Assembly (NCBI RefSeq): GCF_030407765.1
Contig: NZ_JASDCU010000019.1
Span: 1 to 62,705 of the forward strand
Length of the DNA stretch: 62,705 nt
Source of the DNA: Microbacterium sp. APC 3901
GTDB lineage: Bacteria; Actinomycetota; Actinomycetes; Actinomycetales; Microbacteriaceae
Direction: 5' to 3'
Shown here: positions 16,696 through 25,635 of the stretch, one piece after another
How the letters are laid out: each line of letters begins with the position of its first letter
How positions within the stretch are numbered: the stretch's first letter is position 1
Translations under genes and position numbers: made by a program
Notes under the pieces: model-generated
Told to the model about the DNA's origin: nothing
Databases searched by the model: none
The model's input: the letters and a program-made list of their open reading frames with translations, nothing else

Positions 16696-17547
16696 GTGAC
16701 TGCTCATCCGACCGGAGTTCTCGACCCGTTCGCCCTCGACTTCCTGCAGCGCGGGATGCTCGGCGGTGCGCTCGTCGCGATCCTCTGCGCCATCGTCGGC
16801 ACGTGGGTGGTCATTCGCGGAATGGCGTTCCTCGGCGAAGCCCTGGCGCATGGCATGCTTCCGGGCGTCGCTCTCGCCACCGTGCTCTCACTGCCTGTCC
16901 TCGTCGGCGGAGCGCTCAGCGCCATCGCCATGAGCCTGGGAATCGGCGCGCTGCAGCGGCGCGCTCGCCTCTCGTACGACACGAGCATCGGACTCCTGTT
17001 CGTGTCGATGCTGGCGCTGGGGGTCATCATCATCTCCCACTCCGGCAGCTTCGCCACCGATGCGACCGCCATCCTGTTCGGCGACATCCTCGCGATCAGC
17101 TCCGCCGACCTCGTGCTGCTCGCTGCGGCCGCCGCGATCGGACTGATCGTGGCCGCAGTGTTCCACCGCTCGTTCGTCGCCCTGTCTCTCGATGCCCGCA
17201 TCGCGTCGGTGCTAGGGCTGCGGCCGCAGATCGCACAGGCGGCGCTCGTCGGGCTCGTCACTCTCGCCGTCGTCGCGTCCTACCAGGCGGTCGGCTCGAT
17301 GCTCGTCGTCGGCCTGCTGCTCGCCCCGTCCGTGGCCGCCGGCCATTGGACCACCCGCATCCCGACCCGTATGGCGCTGGCCGCAGCCTTCGGCGTGTCC
17401 GCCGTGTTCCTCGGCCTGCTTGCGTCCTGGTATGCCGCGACGGCAGCCGGCGCCTCCGTCGCGGCATCTGCGATCCTGCTCGCCTGCCTCTCGTGGATGG
17501 TGCGCACAGCCCTCGATTCTCGCGTGGTCCGGACGCAACGCGTCTGA
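16696..17547 (+). CDS. aztB: Zinc ABC transporter permease
   Basis: A 283-residue membrane protein of the ABC-3 (ZnuB/MntB) permease family with seven or eight helices; IRGMAFLGEALAHGMLPG near residue 36 and YQAVGSMLVVGLLLAPSVAA near 197 are typical of the family. Start is the GTG at 16696, just after a -10 box; the open frame to 16267 is an antisense shadow of aztA. It is the first gene of a four-gene plus-strand operon. With AztA and AztC it forms the zinc importer. Confidence 0.9.
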   Translation: MTAHPTGVLDPFALDFLQRGMLGGALVAILCAIVGTWVVIRGMAFLGEALAHGMLPGVALATVLSLPVLVGGALSAIAMSLGIGALQRRARLSYDTSIGLLFVSMLALGVIIISHSGSFATDATAILFGDILAISSADLVLLAAAAAIGLIVAAVFHRSFVALSLDARIASVLGLRPQIAQAALVGLVTLAVVASYQAVGSMLVVGLLLAPSVAAGHWTTRIPTRMALAAAFGVSAVFLGLLASWYAATAAGASVAASAILLACLSWMVRTALDSRVVRTQRV

Positions 17548-17602
17548 CCCCGTTGTCGCGACGACGCGACCTCTCGCACGACACACGACAAGGAAGGACC
17601 CC

Positions 17603-18826
17603 GTGCGCTCTCGCATCACTCTGCTCACCCTGACCGGCGCTCTCACGGTCGCTCTCGCCGCCTGCGGCACACCCTCCGCCGAGCCGTCTTCGACCGGAAC
17701 GACGGACGACGGGCACGGTGACATCGCCGGCGCGGAAGAGGTGGCCGAACCACAGCTCGGCCTGACCTCGATCGATCCGGAAGGTGTCGTGACCCACCTG
17801 GACCTGCTCGACGAGAGCGTCACGCACATCGGCGAGATCCCGGCGCCCACCGAGACGACGACCGATGGTCGCTATCTGTTCGCCCAGATCAGCGACGGTG
17901 TCGAGATCGTCGACAGCGGTGTGTGGACCTGGGATCACGTCGACCACTTCCACTACTACCGCGCTGAGCCCGCTCTGCTCGGCGCGGTGGACGGAGAAGG
18001 CGACGCCACCATCGCGACGACCAATCTCTCCACGACCGGCGGCACCGGCATCTCGTTCGCCGGCTCCGGCGATGCCGTTCTGCTCGACACCCAGGCGCTG
18101 TCGAAGGGTGAGATCAGTGAGCTGTTCCGCATCGAGCGCGAGCCGCACGACGGCCTCGTCGTGCCGGTCGGCTCGTTCGCCCTGGTCACCGAGGCGACTG
18201 ACGGCATCGGCACGAGTGTGCGCGGGTATACCGCCGCCGGCGAGGAGACCGGTCTCGAAGAGCCGTGCGTCGCTCCGGTCGGCACGATCACCACGCGGGT
18301 CGGTGCGGTCATCGGGTGCGAAGACGGCGCCCTCCTCGCGCACGTCGACGGCGATGAGCTGAAGGTGGAGCGCATCCCCTATCCGGCGGGGACGACCGCA
18401 CCGGCCGTCGAATCCTTCGACAACCGCGAGGGACGCCCGACCGTCGCGGGCCTCGCCGGCTCCGAGGGGATCTGGATGCTCGACACCCGCGCGAGGTCGT
18501 GGACGCTGCTCCCCTCCCCCGCGCCGCTCGCACAGGTCGCTGCGGTGGACGACGAAGACGGCCACCTGCTCGCCCTCGCTCAGGACGGCCGCGTGCTGGT
18601 GCTCGACGACGAAAGCGGCGCCATGCTCGCGGAGACAGCGCCAGTCGTGGCCGAGTCACTGGCCGCAGGCATGGCGCCGACGCTCATCGCCGATCAGCAC
18701 CGGGCCTATCTGAGCGCACCTGCCGAACACAGGCTCTACGAGATCGACTACGCGGATGCCGCGCGCGTCGCCCGCACCTTCGACACCGCCACCGAACCGG
18801 CGTTCGTCGCCGAGACAGGACGCTGA
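17603..18826 (+). CDS. aztD: AztD-like zinc metallochaperone lipoprotein, copy 1
   Basis: A 407-residue lipoprotein: signal peptide ending in the lipobox LAAC (about 16-19), then beta-propeller-like repeats. AztD in Paracoccus is a zinc-binding beta-propeller that hands zinc to AztC; here the candidate ligands are DDGHGD near the N-terminus and the cluster WDHVDHFHYY near 115. GTG start at 17603 with AGGAAGGA upstream. The stop is one base before aztC. It is a paralogue of the gene at 19769 (similar length, same lipobox and repeats), and the two flank aztC. Membership is by recognition of the family and context. Confidence 0.75.
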   Translation: MRSRITLLTLTGALTVALAACGTPSAEPSSTGTTDDGHGDIAGAEEVAEPQLGLTSIDPEGVVTHLDLLDESVTHIGEIPAPTETTTDGRYLFAQISDGVEIVDSGVWTWDHVDHFHYYRAEPALLGAVDGEGDATIATTNLSTTGGTGISFAGSGDAVLLDTQALSKGEISELFRIEREPHDGLVVPVGSFALVTEATDGIGTSVRGYTAAGEETGLEEPCVAPVGTITTRVGAVIGCEDGALLAHVDGDELKVERIPYPAGTTAPAVESFDNREGRPTVAGLAGSEGIWMLDTRARSWTLLPSPAPLAQVAAVDDEDGHLLALAQDGRVLVLDDESGAMLAETAPVVAESLAAGMAPTLIADQHRAYLSAPAEHRLYEIDYADAARVARTFDTATEPAFVAETGR

Positions 18827-18827
18827 G

Positions 18828-19739
18828 ATGCGCGCCGCCCGCTTTCTCGCGACGCTCGCCCTCGCGGGCCTCGCCGCGACCGGCCTCGCAGCCTGCTCCA
18901 CAGCCAGCGACTCCCGGCCGACCATCGTCGTCTCGACGAACATCCTCGGCGACGTCGTCGAAGAGCTGGTCGGAGACCAGGCGCAGGTCGTGACGCTCAT
19001 GAAGCCCGACGCCGACCCGCACTCGTTCGAGATCTCTGCGCAGGAGGCCGCCACTCTGCGTAGCGCCGACCTGCTGGTGTCGAACGGACTCGGCCTGGAG
19101 GAGGGGCTGCAGCAGCACCTCGACGGGGCGGTCGACGTGCCCGCCTTCGTGGCGGGTGATGTCATCGAGGTGCTCGACTACAGCGAGGGCGACGCCGCCG
19201 GCATGCCGGACTCCCACTTCTGGACCGACCCCGAACGCATGATCGACGTGGTCGACGCCATCGGGCCGGTGCTCGCAGAGGTCGACGGCATCGACGTCGA
19301 GGCTCTTGATGCGACGGTCGAGGACTACCGCGAGAAGCTCCGAGAGCTGGATGCGGAGATGGTCGAGGCCTTCGCGACGATCCCCGACGAGCGACGCGCG
19401 TTGGTCACCAACCACCACGTCTTCGGCTATCTCGCCGACCGCTTCGACTTCGAGGTCGTCGGCGCGGTCATCCCCGGTGGCACGACGCTCGCCGCCCCCT
19501 CGGCATCCGACCTGGCCGACCTCGTCGACGCGATCGAGGAGACCGGCGTGCCCGCGATCTTCGCGGAGTCCTCGTCGCCGGACCGCCTGGTGCAGGCCCT
19601 GGCAAGCGAGGCGAACGTGCGGGTCGAGGTCATCGAGCTCTTCACCGAGTCGCTCACCGCACCTGACGAGGGCGCACCCGACTACCTGACCATGATGCGC
19701 GTCAACACCGAACGCATCACCACCGGTCTCACGCAGTGA
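18828..19739 (+). CDS. aztC: Zinc ABC transporter substrate-binding lipoprotein
   Basis: A 303-residue ZnuA-type (cluster A-I) binding protein anchored by a lipobox LAAC after a signal peptide. The zinc-site histidines lie in DADPHSFE (about 61), PDSHFWTDP (about 128) and TNHHVFGYL (about 190), with an acidic ligand expected in FAESSSPD (about 245). Unlike ZnuA it has no long His-rich loop, as is usual for AztC, which relies on AztD for delivery. Start ATG one base after the preceding stop, so it is translationally coupled. Confidence 0.9.
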   Translation: MRAARFLATLALAGLAATGLAACSTASDSRPTIVVSTNILGDVVEELVGDQAQVVTLMKPDADPHSFEISAQEAATLRSADLLVSNGLGLEEGLQQHLDGAVDVPAFVAGDVIEVLDYSEGDAAGMPDSHFWTDPERMIDVVDAIGPVLAEVDGIDVEALDATVEDYREKLRELDAEMVEAFATIPDERRALVTNHHVFGYLADRFDFEVVGAVIPGGTTLAAPSASDLADLVDAIEETGVPAIFAESSSPDRLVQALASEANVRVEVIELFTESLTAPDEGAPDYLTMMRVNTERITTGLTQ

Positions 19740-19768
19740 GACCCCACCACAGAGAAAGAGGAATGCAC

Positions 19769-20980
19769 ATGCGAACCTCCCCCCTTCGCCGCGCGCTGAT
19801 CAGCGCCGCGGCGCTCGGCGCCGTCGTCACGCTGGCGTCGTGCGCCGCCGGCGGCTCGACCACTCCGGCATCCACCCCCGACGGCAGCGGGTCGGACACC
19901 CAGCCGGGTCCTCGCGTCGCGGTCGCCTATGAGGGCGGCATCCTCGTGCTCGACGGCGAGACCCTCGACACCGTCGCCGATTTCGAGTCCGAGCCGTTCA
20001 CACGTCTCAACCCGGCCGGCGACGACCGGCATGTCATGGTCACCATGAGCGAGGGCTTCCAGGTGCTCGACACCGCCGCCGGATCGACCGACGAGCCCGA
20101 GCTCACCGACACGATCTTCGAGGCCGACACCCCGGGTCACGTCGTGCGGCACGCTGACAAGACCGTGCTGTACGCCGACGGCACGAGCGACACCACGATC
20201 TTCGACACCGCCGACCTGGTGAGCGCCGACGGCCTTCCAGACGTCGAGACCATCCCTGGTGTCGAAGCGCACCACGGCGTCTCGGTCGTGCTCGAGGACG
20301 GCACCTTCCTGACCACGGTGGGCAACGCCGACGGCCGCAACGGCATCGTCGCGAAGGATGCCGAGGGCACCGAGATCGCGTCGTCGGACCAGTGCCCAGG
20401 CGTGCACGGCGAGGGCACCGCGAAGGACGAAGCCGTCGTCTTCGGCTGCGAGAACGGCGCGATCATCTACCACGACGGCGAGATCACCAAGGTCGATGCT
20501 CCCGACCAGCCGTACGGACGCATGGGCAACGCATACGTCAGCGAGACCAGCCCGATCATCGTCGGCGACTACAAGAACGATGTCGACGCCGAGGGCTACC
20601 TCCTCAGCGCCGTGACCCTGATCGACACCGAGGCCAAGACGCTCGAGGTCGTCGACCTGCCGGAGGGAGTCGAGTACACCTTCCGTGATGTCGTGCGCGG
20701 ACCGGAGGACCTCGCCTACATCCTCAGCAGCGACGGATCGATCCACGTGCTCGACCCCGAGTCCGGCGAGATCACCGACAGCTTCCCCGTCGTCGAAGCA
20801 TGGGAGGGCCCGGCCGAATGGCAGGATGCGCACCCCGCGATCGTCGTCGCAGGGAACGTCGCCTACGTCACCGAACCCGCCGCGAACAGCGTGCATGCGG
20901 TCGACCTGACCACCGGTGAGGTGCTCGCCAGCACCGAGCTCGACGTGACGCCGAACGAGATCGCTCCCGCCGCGGGCTGA
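19769..20980 (+). CDS. aztD: AztD-like zinc metallochaperone lipoprotein, copy 2
   Basis: A 403-residue paralogue of the lipoprotein at 17603. Signal peptide with lipobox LASC, then propeller-like strands with repeated phrases such as GGILVLDGETLDTVADF and DGSIHVLDPESGEITDSF. His-bearing positions differ from copy 1: HHGVSVVLEDG, GVHGEG and IYHDGEI. Of two nearby ATGs, 19769 has AGAGG at a 7-nt gap, while 19763 is too close to it. Closest in layout to classical AztD. It closes the operon and is followed by a terminator hairpin. Confidence 0.78.
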   Translation: MRTSPLRRALISAAALGAVVTLASCAAGGSTTPASTPDGSGSDTQPGPRVAVAYEGGILVLDGETLDTVADFESEPFTRLNPAGDDRHVMVTMSEGFQVLDTAAGSTDEPELTDTIFEADTPGHVVRHADKTVLYADGTSDTTIFDTADLVSADGLPDVETIPGVEAHHGVSVVLEDGTFLTTVGNADGRNGIVAKDAEGTEIASSDQCPGVHGEGTAKDEAVVFGCENGAIIYHDGEITKVDAPDQPYGRMGNAYVSETSPIIVGDYKNDVDAEGYLLSAVTLIDTEAKTLEVVDLPEGVEYTFRDVVRGPEDLAYILSSDGSIHVLDPESGEITDSFPVVEAWEGPAEWQDAHPAIVVAGNVAYVTEPAANSVHAVDLTTGEVLASTELDVTPNEIAPAAG

Positions 20981-20991
20981 CCTCACGAGGG

Positions 20992-21031
20992 AGATGGGGC
21001 GGAGTGCAGATCGACGCACGCCGCCCCATCT
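20992..21031 (+). terminator. Terminator of the azt operon
   Basis: AGATGGGGCGG paired with CCGCCCCATCT, with an inner GTGC/GCAC pair and an 8-nt loop. It begins 11 bp after the aztD stop. Confidence 0.85.
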
Positions 21032-21106
21032 TCAGTCGTGGGCCTCTGGAACTCGTTGCTTCGAGCAGGTGAGAACGCAAGGATGGGTGGGTTCGAGAGG
21101 GGGACC

Positions 21107-21751
21107 ATGAGATCCAGCACACCGATGCCGGGCAACCCGTGGCCGCATGACATGTCGATCACGGTCGACGACCGCCCGCACAACCTCATGGAGCTGCTGT
21201 GGCTGCGGGAAGCGTATGCGCTGCGGATCCACGGCGATGATCTCCCTCCGTTGCTCGTCGATACTCCCGCCGCCGTTCAGGATCCGGCGGTCAGTGCCGC
21301 CACTCTCGACGAGTGGGGTGCTGCATGGCCACGCATCTGGCGTGCAGCCCTGGCTCACGCCGGCCGGGACCATGATCCGCGATTGTTCGACGAGCTTCGG
21401 ACCACCGCGGACGGTTCGCCCGAACGCGCCGAGCTTCTCCACCGCATAGCCGGACCCAGCTGGCGCGACGAGTTCGGCGACGCGGCGTTCGACCACGGTT
21501 CATACGCTGGCTGGTCGGAGCAGGGGGCGGATGCTGATCTGGCGGCGATGCCGACGCGACTCGAAGACCAGCCCGAACGGCGCGATCTGTCGGCACTGAT
21601 CCCGGCATGGCGTGCCGGACTGACGAAGATCGTCACCATTCCGTGTGTCGCCGAGTTCACCCGCAGAGTCGGCGTGAACGCGCTTCTCATGACCTCGGCG
21701 ACACGGGAGGACAGCGACAGCTACCGGCGCGCGTTGAGCACGTTCGTATGA
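21107..21751 (+). CDS. Conserved-looking hypothetical protein
   Basis: A 214-residue cytoplasmic protein with no recognised domain. It is rich in Trp, His and acidic residues, with phrases NLMELLWLREAYAL, DEWGAAWPRIWRAAL and WRAGLTKIVTIPCVAEF. No signal peptide or membrane helix. ATG at 21107 preceded by AGAGGGGG; an open frame reaching 21038 runs back to the azt terminator and is less likely. It converges on the response regulator at 21761 with a 9-bp gap. Function cannot be suggested. Confidence 0.7.
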   Translation: MRSSTPMPGNPWPHDMSITVDDRPHNLMELLWLREAYALRIHGDDLPPLLVDTPAAVQDPAVSAATLDEWGAAWPRIWRAALAHAGRDHDPRLFDELRTTADGSPERAELLHRIAGPSWRDEFGDAAFDHGSYAGWSEQGADADLAAMPTRLEDQPERRDLSALIPAWRAGLTKIVTIPCVAEFTRRVGVNALLMTSATREDSDSYRRALSTFV

Positions 21752-21760
21752 CTGCGGCTG

Positions 21761-22420
21761 TCATCCCGCCTGGACGACCCCGGCCCTGATTCCCCAGAGC
21801 ACTGCCTGCAGGCGGTCACGGGCTCCGGTCTTCTGGAGGATGCCGGCGAGGTGGTACTTGACGGTCGTCAGCTCCACGAAGAGACGGTCGGCGATCTCGG
21901 CATTCGACAGCCCCTCGGCGAGGAGTCTGAGCACATCCAGTTCCCTCTCGGTGAGCGGGGGCCCATCGGCCGGGATCTGCGCGCTACTCGCTCGACGGCG
22001 TTCGCTGAATTCGTGCAGGATGCGGCGGGTCAGCCGCTGATCGAGGGTTCCGCCGCCGGCGGCCACCGAGCGAACCGCGGCCAGCAGCGTGTGCTCGTCG
22101 GCGCCTTTGAGGAGGAACCCGGCGGCGCCGGCCTCGAGAGCGGCGAAGACGTCGGCGTCGACGTCGAAGGTGGTGAGGATGAGCACGTCGGTCGCCAGTT
22201 CCGCGTCTCCGACGATCTCGCGGGTGGCGGCGATGCCGTCTGTTCCCGGCATCCGGATGTCCATGCAGACGACGTCGGGGCGAAGGCTACGGGCGAGACG
22301 CGCAGCGTCGGCGCCATCGACCGCTTCGCCGATCACCTCGATATCGGCCTCGGCCCCGAGGATCACAGAGAGGCCGGCGCGAACGACAGCCTGGTCGTCG
22401 GCGATGAGGACACGGATCAT
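21761..22420 (-). CDS. NarL/LuxR-type response regulator of the ABC operon
   Basis: A 219-residue response regulator with IADDQAVVRAGL, the acceptor Asp in VCMDIRMPGTDG (about 54), Lys in FLLKGAD (about 105) and a LuxR HTH near 152-210 (LTERELDVLRLLAEGLSNAEI; TVKYHLAGILQKTGARDR). ATGA overlap with the kinase gene. It is the last gene of a five-gene minus-strand operon with an ABC exporter. The inverted repeat before the first gene (25533-25548) is its most likely binding site. Confidence 0.92.
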   Translation of the reverse strand: MIRVLIADDQAVVRAGLSVILGAEADIEVIGEAVDGADAARLARSLRPDVVCMDIRMPGTDGIAATREIVGDAELATDVLILTTFDVDADVFAALEAGAAGFLLKGADEHTLLAAVRSVAAGGGTLDQRLTRRILHEFSERRRASSAQIPADGPPLTERELDVLRLLAEGLSNAEIADRLFVELTTVKYHLAGILQKTGARDRLQAVLWGIRAGVVQAG

Positions 22421-23652
22421 CGGGGGCTCCGTCCGTCGGAGGGGATACTCAGGCGATTGGTCCATCCGCCGCCGTCGTCGGGCCTGGCCGACAGGTGCGC
22501 CCCGATGAGTTCGGCCCGCTCCGCCATGCCGGAGAGCCCGTAGCCGACTCCCGACCTCTCCGTCGTCTCGCGCGTTCGACCCTCGGCAGACGGCTCGTTG
22601 GCGACCGTGATCTGCACGGCATCCGCTCCGAATTGCACGGTGACGGCACACGCCGCTCCGGGCGCGTGTCTGGCGGCGTTCGCGAGCGATTCCTGCACCA
22701 TCCGGTACGCGGTGGTCTCGGCGAGCGCACCCACCGGACGAGCATCCCCGACAGTGGTGAGTGAGACGCGCTGACCCCGTTCCCGCGCGACCCCCACGAG
22801 CGCGCCGAGGCCGGCGATGGTCGGCACCGGGCTCGGGGCGCCCGAAGGCGCATCATCCTCACTGCGCAGGAGCCCGACGGTCCGTCGGAGGTCGGCGAGC
22901 GCGATGCGGGCATCGTCCTGCACCGTCTGCATCATCTCCCGCGCCCGGTCGAGATCGCTGCGGGTGAGAGCGGTGGCGGCCTGGGCGCTCACGATGATCC
23001 CCGAGAGGTGATGACCGGCGATGTCGTGGAGTTCCCGCGCGAGGGCCTCGCGCTCGGCACGCACCTCGCGTTCGGCGCGCTCGCGTCGCTCGTGCTCGGC
23101 CATCCGCGCCTGCTCCTGCAGCGCATCGGCGAGGCGCTCACGCCCGCGAATGTACTCGGCGAGGGCCGCAGGAGCCGCGTACTGCAGGGCGACCCGGGCG
23201 ATCACGGTGACGATCAGGACGAGCGCCGATTCGCGTGACCCCAAGAGCAGCGCACTCGCACCGACGCCGGTGGTCACGAGCGCGCCGAGGGCGAGCGCCG
23301 CCAGCGCCGGGTTGCGCGGGCTGCGCCGAGCCATCGCATAGGCAGCGAGGATCACGCCCAGCGAGCCGACCCCCAGCTCCCCCGCCGAGGTCGCCAGGAT
23401 CACGGCGTCGAGCAGCACGGCTCCGGCGAAGACGATGATGGGTGCGCGCCGGCGGAACACGAGAAGGACAGCCTGCAGGGCGACCAGAGCGGCGTGCACC
23501 AACGGCGACACATCGCCCGGCACTGTCGCGGGGAGCTCGTCGATCCACAGATCGGCGCCGAGGTAGCCGATGGCCGCAGCGAGCACGAGCGTCGGTGGGA
23601 TCGCACGGCGCACGCGTTCGGCGCGCGGGGAGGGCGGCTCCGCAGGGGACAT
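22417..23652 (-). CDS. Sensor histidine kinase of the ABC operon
   Basis: A 411-residue kinase: N-terminal membrane helices (about 20-160), a charged coiled-coil linker, HisKA_3 box LARELHDIAGHHLSGIIVSAQ and a HATPase with QESLANAARHA and GYGLSGMAERAEL. The ATG at 23652 starts four bases after the stop of the small membrane gene, so I prefer it to the upstream ATG at 23724, which would overlap that gene. With the response regulator it forms a two-component system probably sensing a compound handled by the co-transcribed ABC transporter. Confidence 0.9.
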   Translation of the reverse strand: MSPAEPPSPRAERVRRAIPPTLVLAAAIGYLGADLWIDELPATVPGDVSPLVHAALVALQAVLLVFRRRAPIIVFAGAVLLDAVILATSAGELGVGSLGVILAAYAMARRSPRNPALAALALGALVTTGVGASALLLGSRESALVLIVTVIARVALQYAAPAALAEYIRGRERLADALQEQARMAEHERRERAEREVRAEREALARELHDIAGHHLSGIIVSAQAATALTRSDLDRAREMMQTVQDDARIALADLRRTVGLLRSEDDAPSGAPSPVPTIAGLGALVGVARERGQRVSLTTVGDARPVGALAETTAYRMVQESLANAARHAPGAACAVTVQFGADAVQITVANEPSAEGRTRETTERSGVGYGLSGMAERAELIGAHLSARPDDGGGWTNRLSIPSDGRSPR

Positions 23653-23656
23653 GGAC

Positions 23657-23887
23657 TCAGTCAACCACGCCGCGTCCCGCCCCCGTCGGGAGGCAGGACG
23701 CGGGGTGAACCGAGGTGTGATCACCGATCGTCGCCTCCGCAGAGAAGGCCGGTCGATCGGATGCCCGGAAGAGCGCGCCGGCCGTGACCGCTCCGCCGAT
23801 GAGCAGGGCGGCGGCCGCGATCGTGATCACCGTCCGCATCCTTCGGCGTCGGGCGGGCGGGTTCTGAGGCGTGCGATCGTCGTTCAC
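23657..23887 (-). CDS. Small single-helix membrane protein in the ABC/kinase operon
   Basis: A 76-residue protein: a polar, Arg-rich N-terminus (about 1-18), one membrane helix (TVITIAAAALLIGGAVTAGALF) and a short outside tail of about 35 residues that contains its single Cys. GTG start at 23887 with AGGAAAGGA just upstream; the longer open frame to 24073 overlaps the permease gene. It sits between permease and kinase, spaced 32 and 4 bp. It could be a sensor accessory or a transporter subunit; no homologue was recognised. Confidence 0.65.
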   Translation of the reverse strand: MNDDRTPQNPPARRRRMRTVITIAAAALLIGGAVTAGALFRASDRPAFSAEATIGDHTSVHPASCLPTGAGRGVVD

Positions 23888-23919
23888 GGTGAGTCCTTTC
23901 CTGCCGGAGGGTTGGGGCA

Positions 23920-24744
23920 TCAGAGGTCCCGTCGGGAGAGAGCGACGGATGCGGCAGCGAGCGCCGCTGTGGAGAGAGCGGCGAGGGCCGCCAGAGCCAC
24001 TCCGACGTGCACCTCGGCCGACCCGCCGTGAATGACGTTCTGCGCGAGCGCTACCGGCAGAAACTGTGTCCACACGGGCGCGGGGCCGCCGCCGATCAGC
24101 GAGGTCATGGCGGTGACGAGGGGCTCGGCGAAGAGCACCGCAAGCATGGTGAGGATGCCGGCGAGCTGCGTCCGCACGAGGATGCCGACCGCGAGGCCGA
24201 TCAGGGCGAGGCCCGCGACCGCGACGACACCCCGCCCCAGGGTGGTGGCGACGACGCCGACACCGACCGTGAAAGGCGTTCCCGTCATCGCGAGCGCGAC
24301 GAGCAGGGCGATGAGACTGACGACCGCCATGACGGCGCCGATGACGACACCGACGACCGCGACGGCCGTGGCCTTGCCTGCGACGATGCGACCGCGTCGG
24401 GGAGACGCGAGGGCTGCTCCGACCATGCCGCCGTACCGGTCGTCACTGGTGCCGGCGAGGGTGCCGAGCAGCACGATGGCGAGGAGCGCGATGCCGATCG
24501 AGCCGCCTCCCATCGACGCGCCGAGCGGGTTGATCGCGTCGAGCTGCGCCGCCGCCGAGGTCAGGTCGAGCACGGGGAGGTCGGCTCCGAGCGCCGCCGC
24601 GCCGGGACCGATGTCGCCGCGAGCCAGCGCGGGGAGAACGGTCACGAACATCAGCTGCGTCAGGATGAGGCCGACGACGGCGACGAGCGCACTGACCTTC
24701 GTCGCTGTGGTCGTGGTCAGTCCGAGGAGTTCTGCGCGGAACAT
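23920..24744 (-). CDS. ABC-2 type transporter permease
   Basis: A 274-residue protein with six hydrophobic helices, and between helices 2 and 3 the phrase TLAGTSDDRYGGMVGAALASPRRGRIVAGK usual in ABC-2 permeases (part of the coupling region). It overlaps the ATPase gene by one base. Together with the ATPase it makes a half-type exporter, probably for a lipid, peptide or antibiotic. Export direction is inferred from the ATPase subclass. Confidence 0.88.
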   Translation of the reverse strand: MFRAELLGLTTTTATKVSALVAVVGLILTQLMFVTVLPALARGDIGPGAAALGADLPVLDLTSAAAQLDAINPLGASMGGGSIGIALLAIVLLGTLAGTSDDRYGGMVGAALASPRRGRIVAGKATAVAVVGVVIGAVMAVVSLIALLVALAMTGTPFTVGVGVVATTLGRGVVAVAGLALIGLAVGILVRTQLAGILTMLAVLFAEPLVTAMTSLIGGGPAPVWTQFLPVALAQNVIHGGSAEVHVGVALAALAALSTAALAAASVALSRRDL

Positions 24745-25475
24745 CAGCGCACCCCCGCGATTCCGGTGACCTGGAGGTAATAGCCCTCGAGGTCTCCGCT
24801 CGCCGTGGCGACGGCATCCGCCAGCGCCACGTCTGCGACGACCCGCCCCTCGGCGATCACGACGATGTCGTCGGCGATGTCCTGCACGTCGGAGAGCAGG
24901 TGCGAAGAGAGAAGCACCGTGCCCCCGGCATCCGCGAACGCCCTCAGGCGATCACGCAGCCAGCGCATACCTGCGGGGTCGAGGCCGTTGGAGGGCTCGT
25001 CGAGCACGAGCAGCTTCGGCTCTCCGAGAAGCGCTGCGGCGATGGCGATGCGCTGCTTCATGCCGAGAGAGTAGCCACCGGACCGGCGGTCGGCGTCGGT
25101 GGTCATGCCCACCTCGGCGAGGACCGCATCGACGCGTTCGGTAGCGACGTCAGCGCGGGCCGCGGCGATGCGCAGGTGCTCACGTCCGGTGCGGGCGGGG
25201 TGCAGGCCGCCGGCGTCCAGCACAGCACCGACCATCGTGGCGGGGCGCTCGAGGTCGCGGTACGGGCGCCCGAAGACCAGCGCCTCGCCCTTGTCCGCCG
25301 CCATGAGTCCGAGCAGCAGCCGGATCGTGGTCGTCTTGCCGGCGCCGTTGGGCCCGAGCAAGCCGACGACCCTTCCTGACTCGATGGTGAAACCGACTTC
25401 ATCGACGCGAGCGCGTCCATGAAAGGACTTGTGCAGTCCGCGCGCCTGGAGCGGCGGAAATGTGGAGATGTTCAT
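24744..25475 (-). CDS. ABC transporter ATP-binding protein
   Basis: A 243-residue ATPase of the drug/peptide-export (DrrA/NatA-like) subclass: Walker A GPNGAGKTT, signature YSLGMKQR, Walker B LLVLDEPSNGLD and H-loop SSHLLSD. The ATG at 25475 has GGAG just upstream, and the frame opens further only into the promoter. First gene of the operon 25475 to 21761 (ATPase, permease, small membrane protein, kinase, regulator). Confidence 0.92.
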   Translation of the reverse strand: MNISTFPPLQARGLHKSFHGRARVDEVGFTIESGRVVGLLGPNGAGKTTTIRLLLGLMAADKGEALVFGRPYRDLERPATMVGAVLDAGGLHPARTGREHLRIAAARADVATERVDAVLAEVGMTTDADRRSGGYSLGMKQRIAIAAALLGEPKLLVLDEPSNGLDPAGMRWLRDRLRAFADAGGTVLLSSHLLSDVQDIADDIVVIAEGRVVADVALADAVATASGDLEGYYLQVTGIAGVR

Positions 25476-25532
25476 GTCTCCAGCCTCGCCAGCACGACTC
25501 TCGAGCGCCCCCGCCCGGCGCACGGGATCGCC

Positions 25533-25548
25533 CTGTCCGAAAGGACAG
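25533..25548 (-). promoter_or_regulatory. Inverted repeat operator before the ABC/two-component operon
   Basis: CTGTCC-GAAA-GGACAG, a 6-bp perfect inverted repeat with a 4-nt centre, 58 bp upstream of the ATPase start. Spacing and symmetry fit a NarL-type response-regulator site, which would make the operon autoregulated. It could also fold as a small hairpin in RNA. Confidence 0.5.
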
Positions 25549-25635
25549 TCCTGATCGTCCAGCCGGGCTGGCCACCACCCGACGGCGTCGACCGTCTCTC
25601 ATCTGCGAGGCATGTCGATTGGCCACAATGGTGTG

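Noticed and set aside
23888..24073. An N-terminal extension of the small membrane protein gene
   Set aside because: It overlaps the permease coding region in another frame, and the GTG at 23887 has a good ribosome site.
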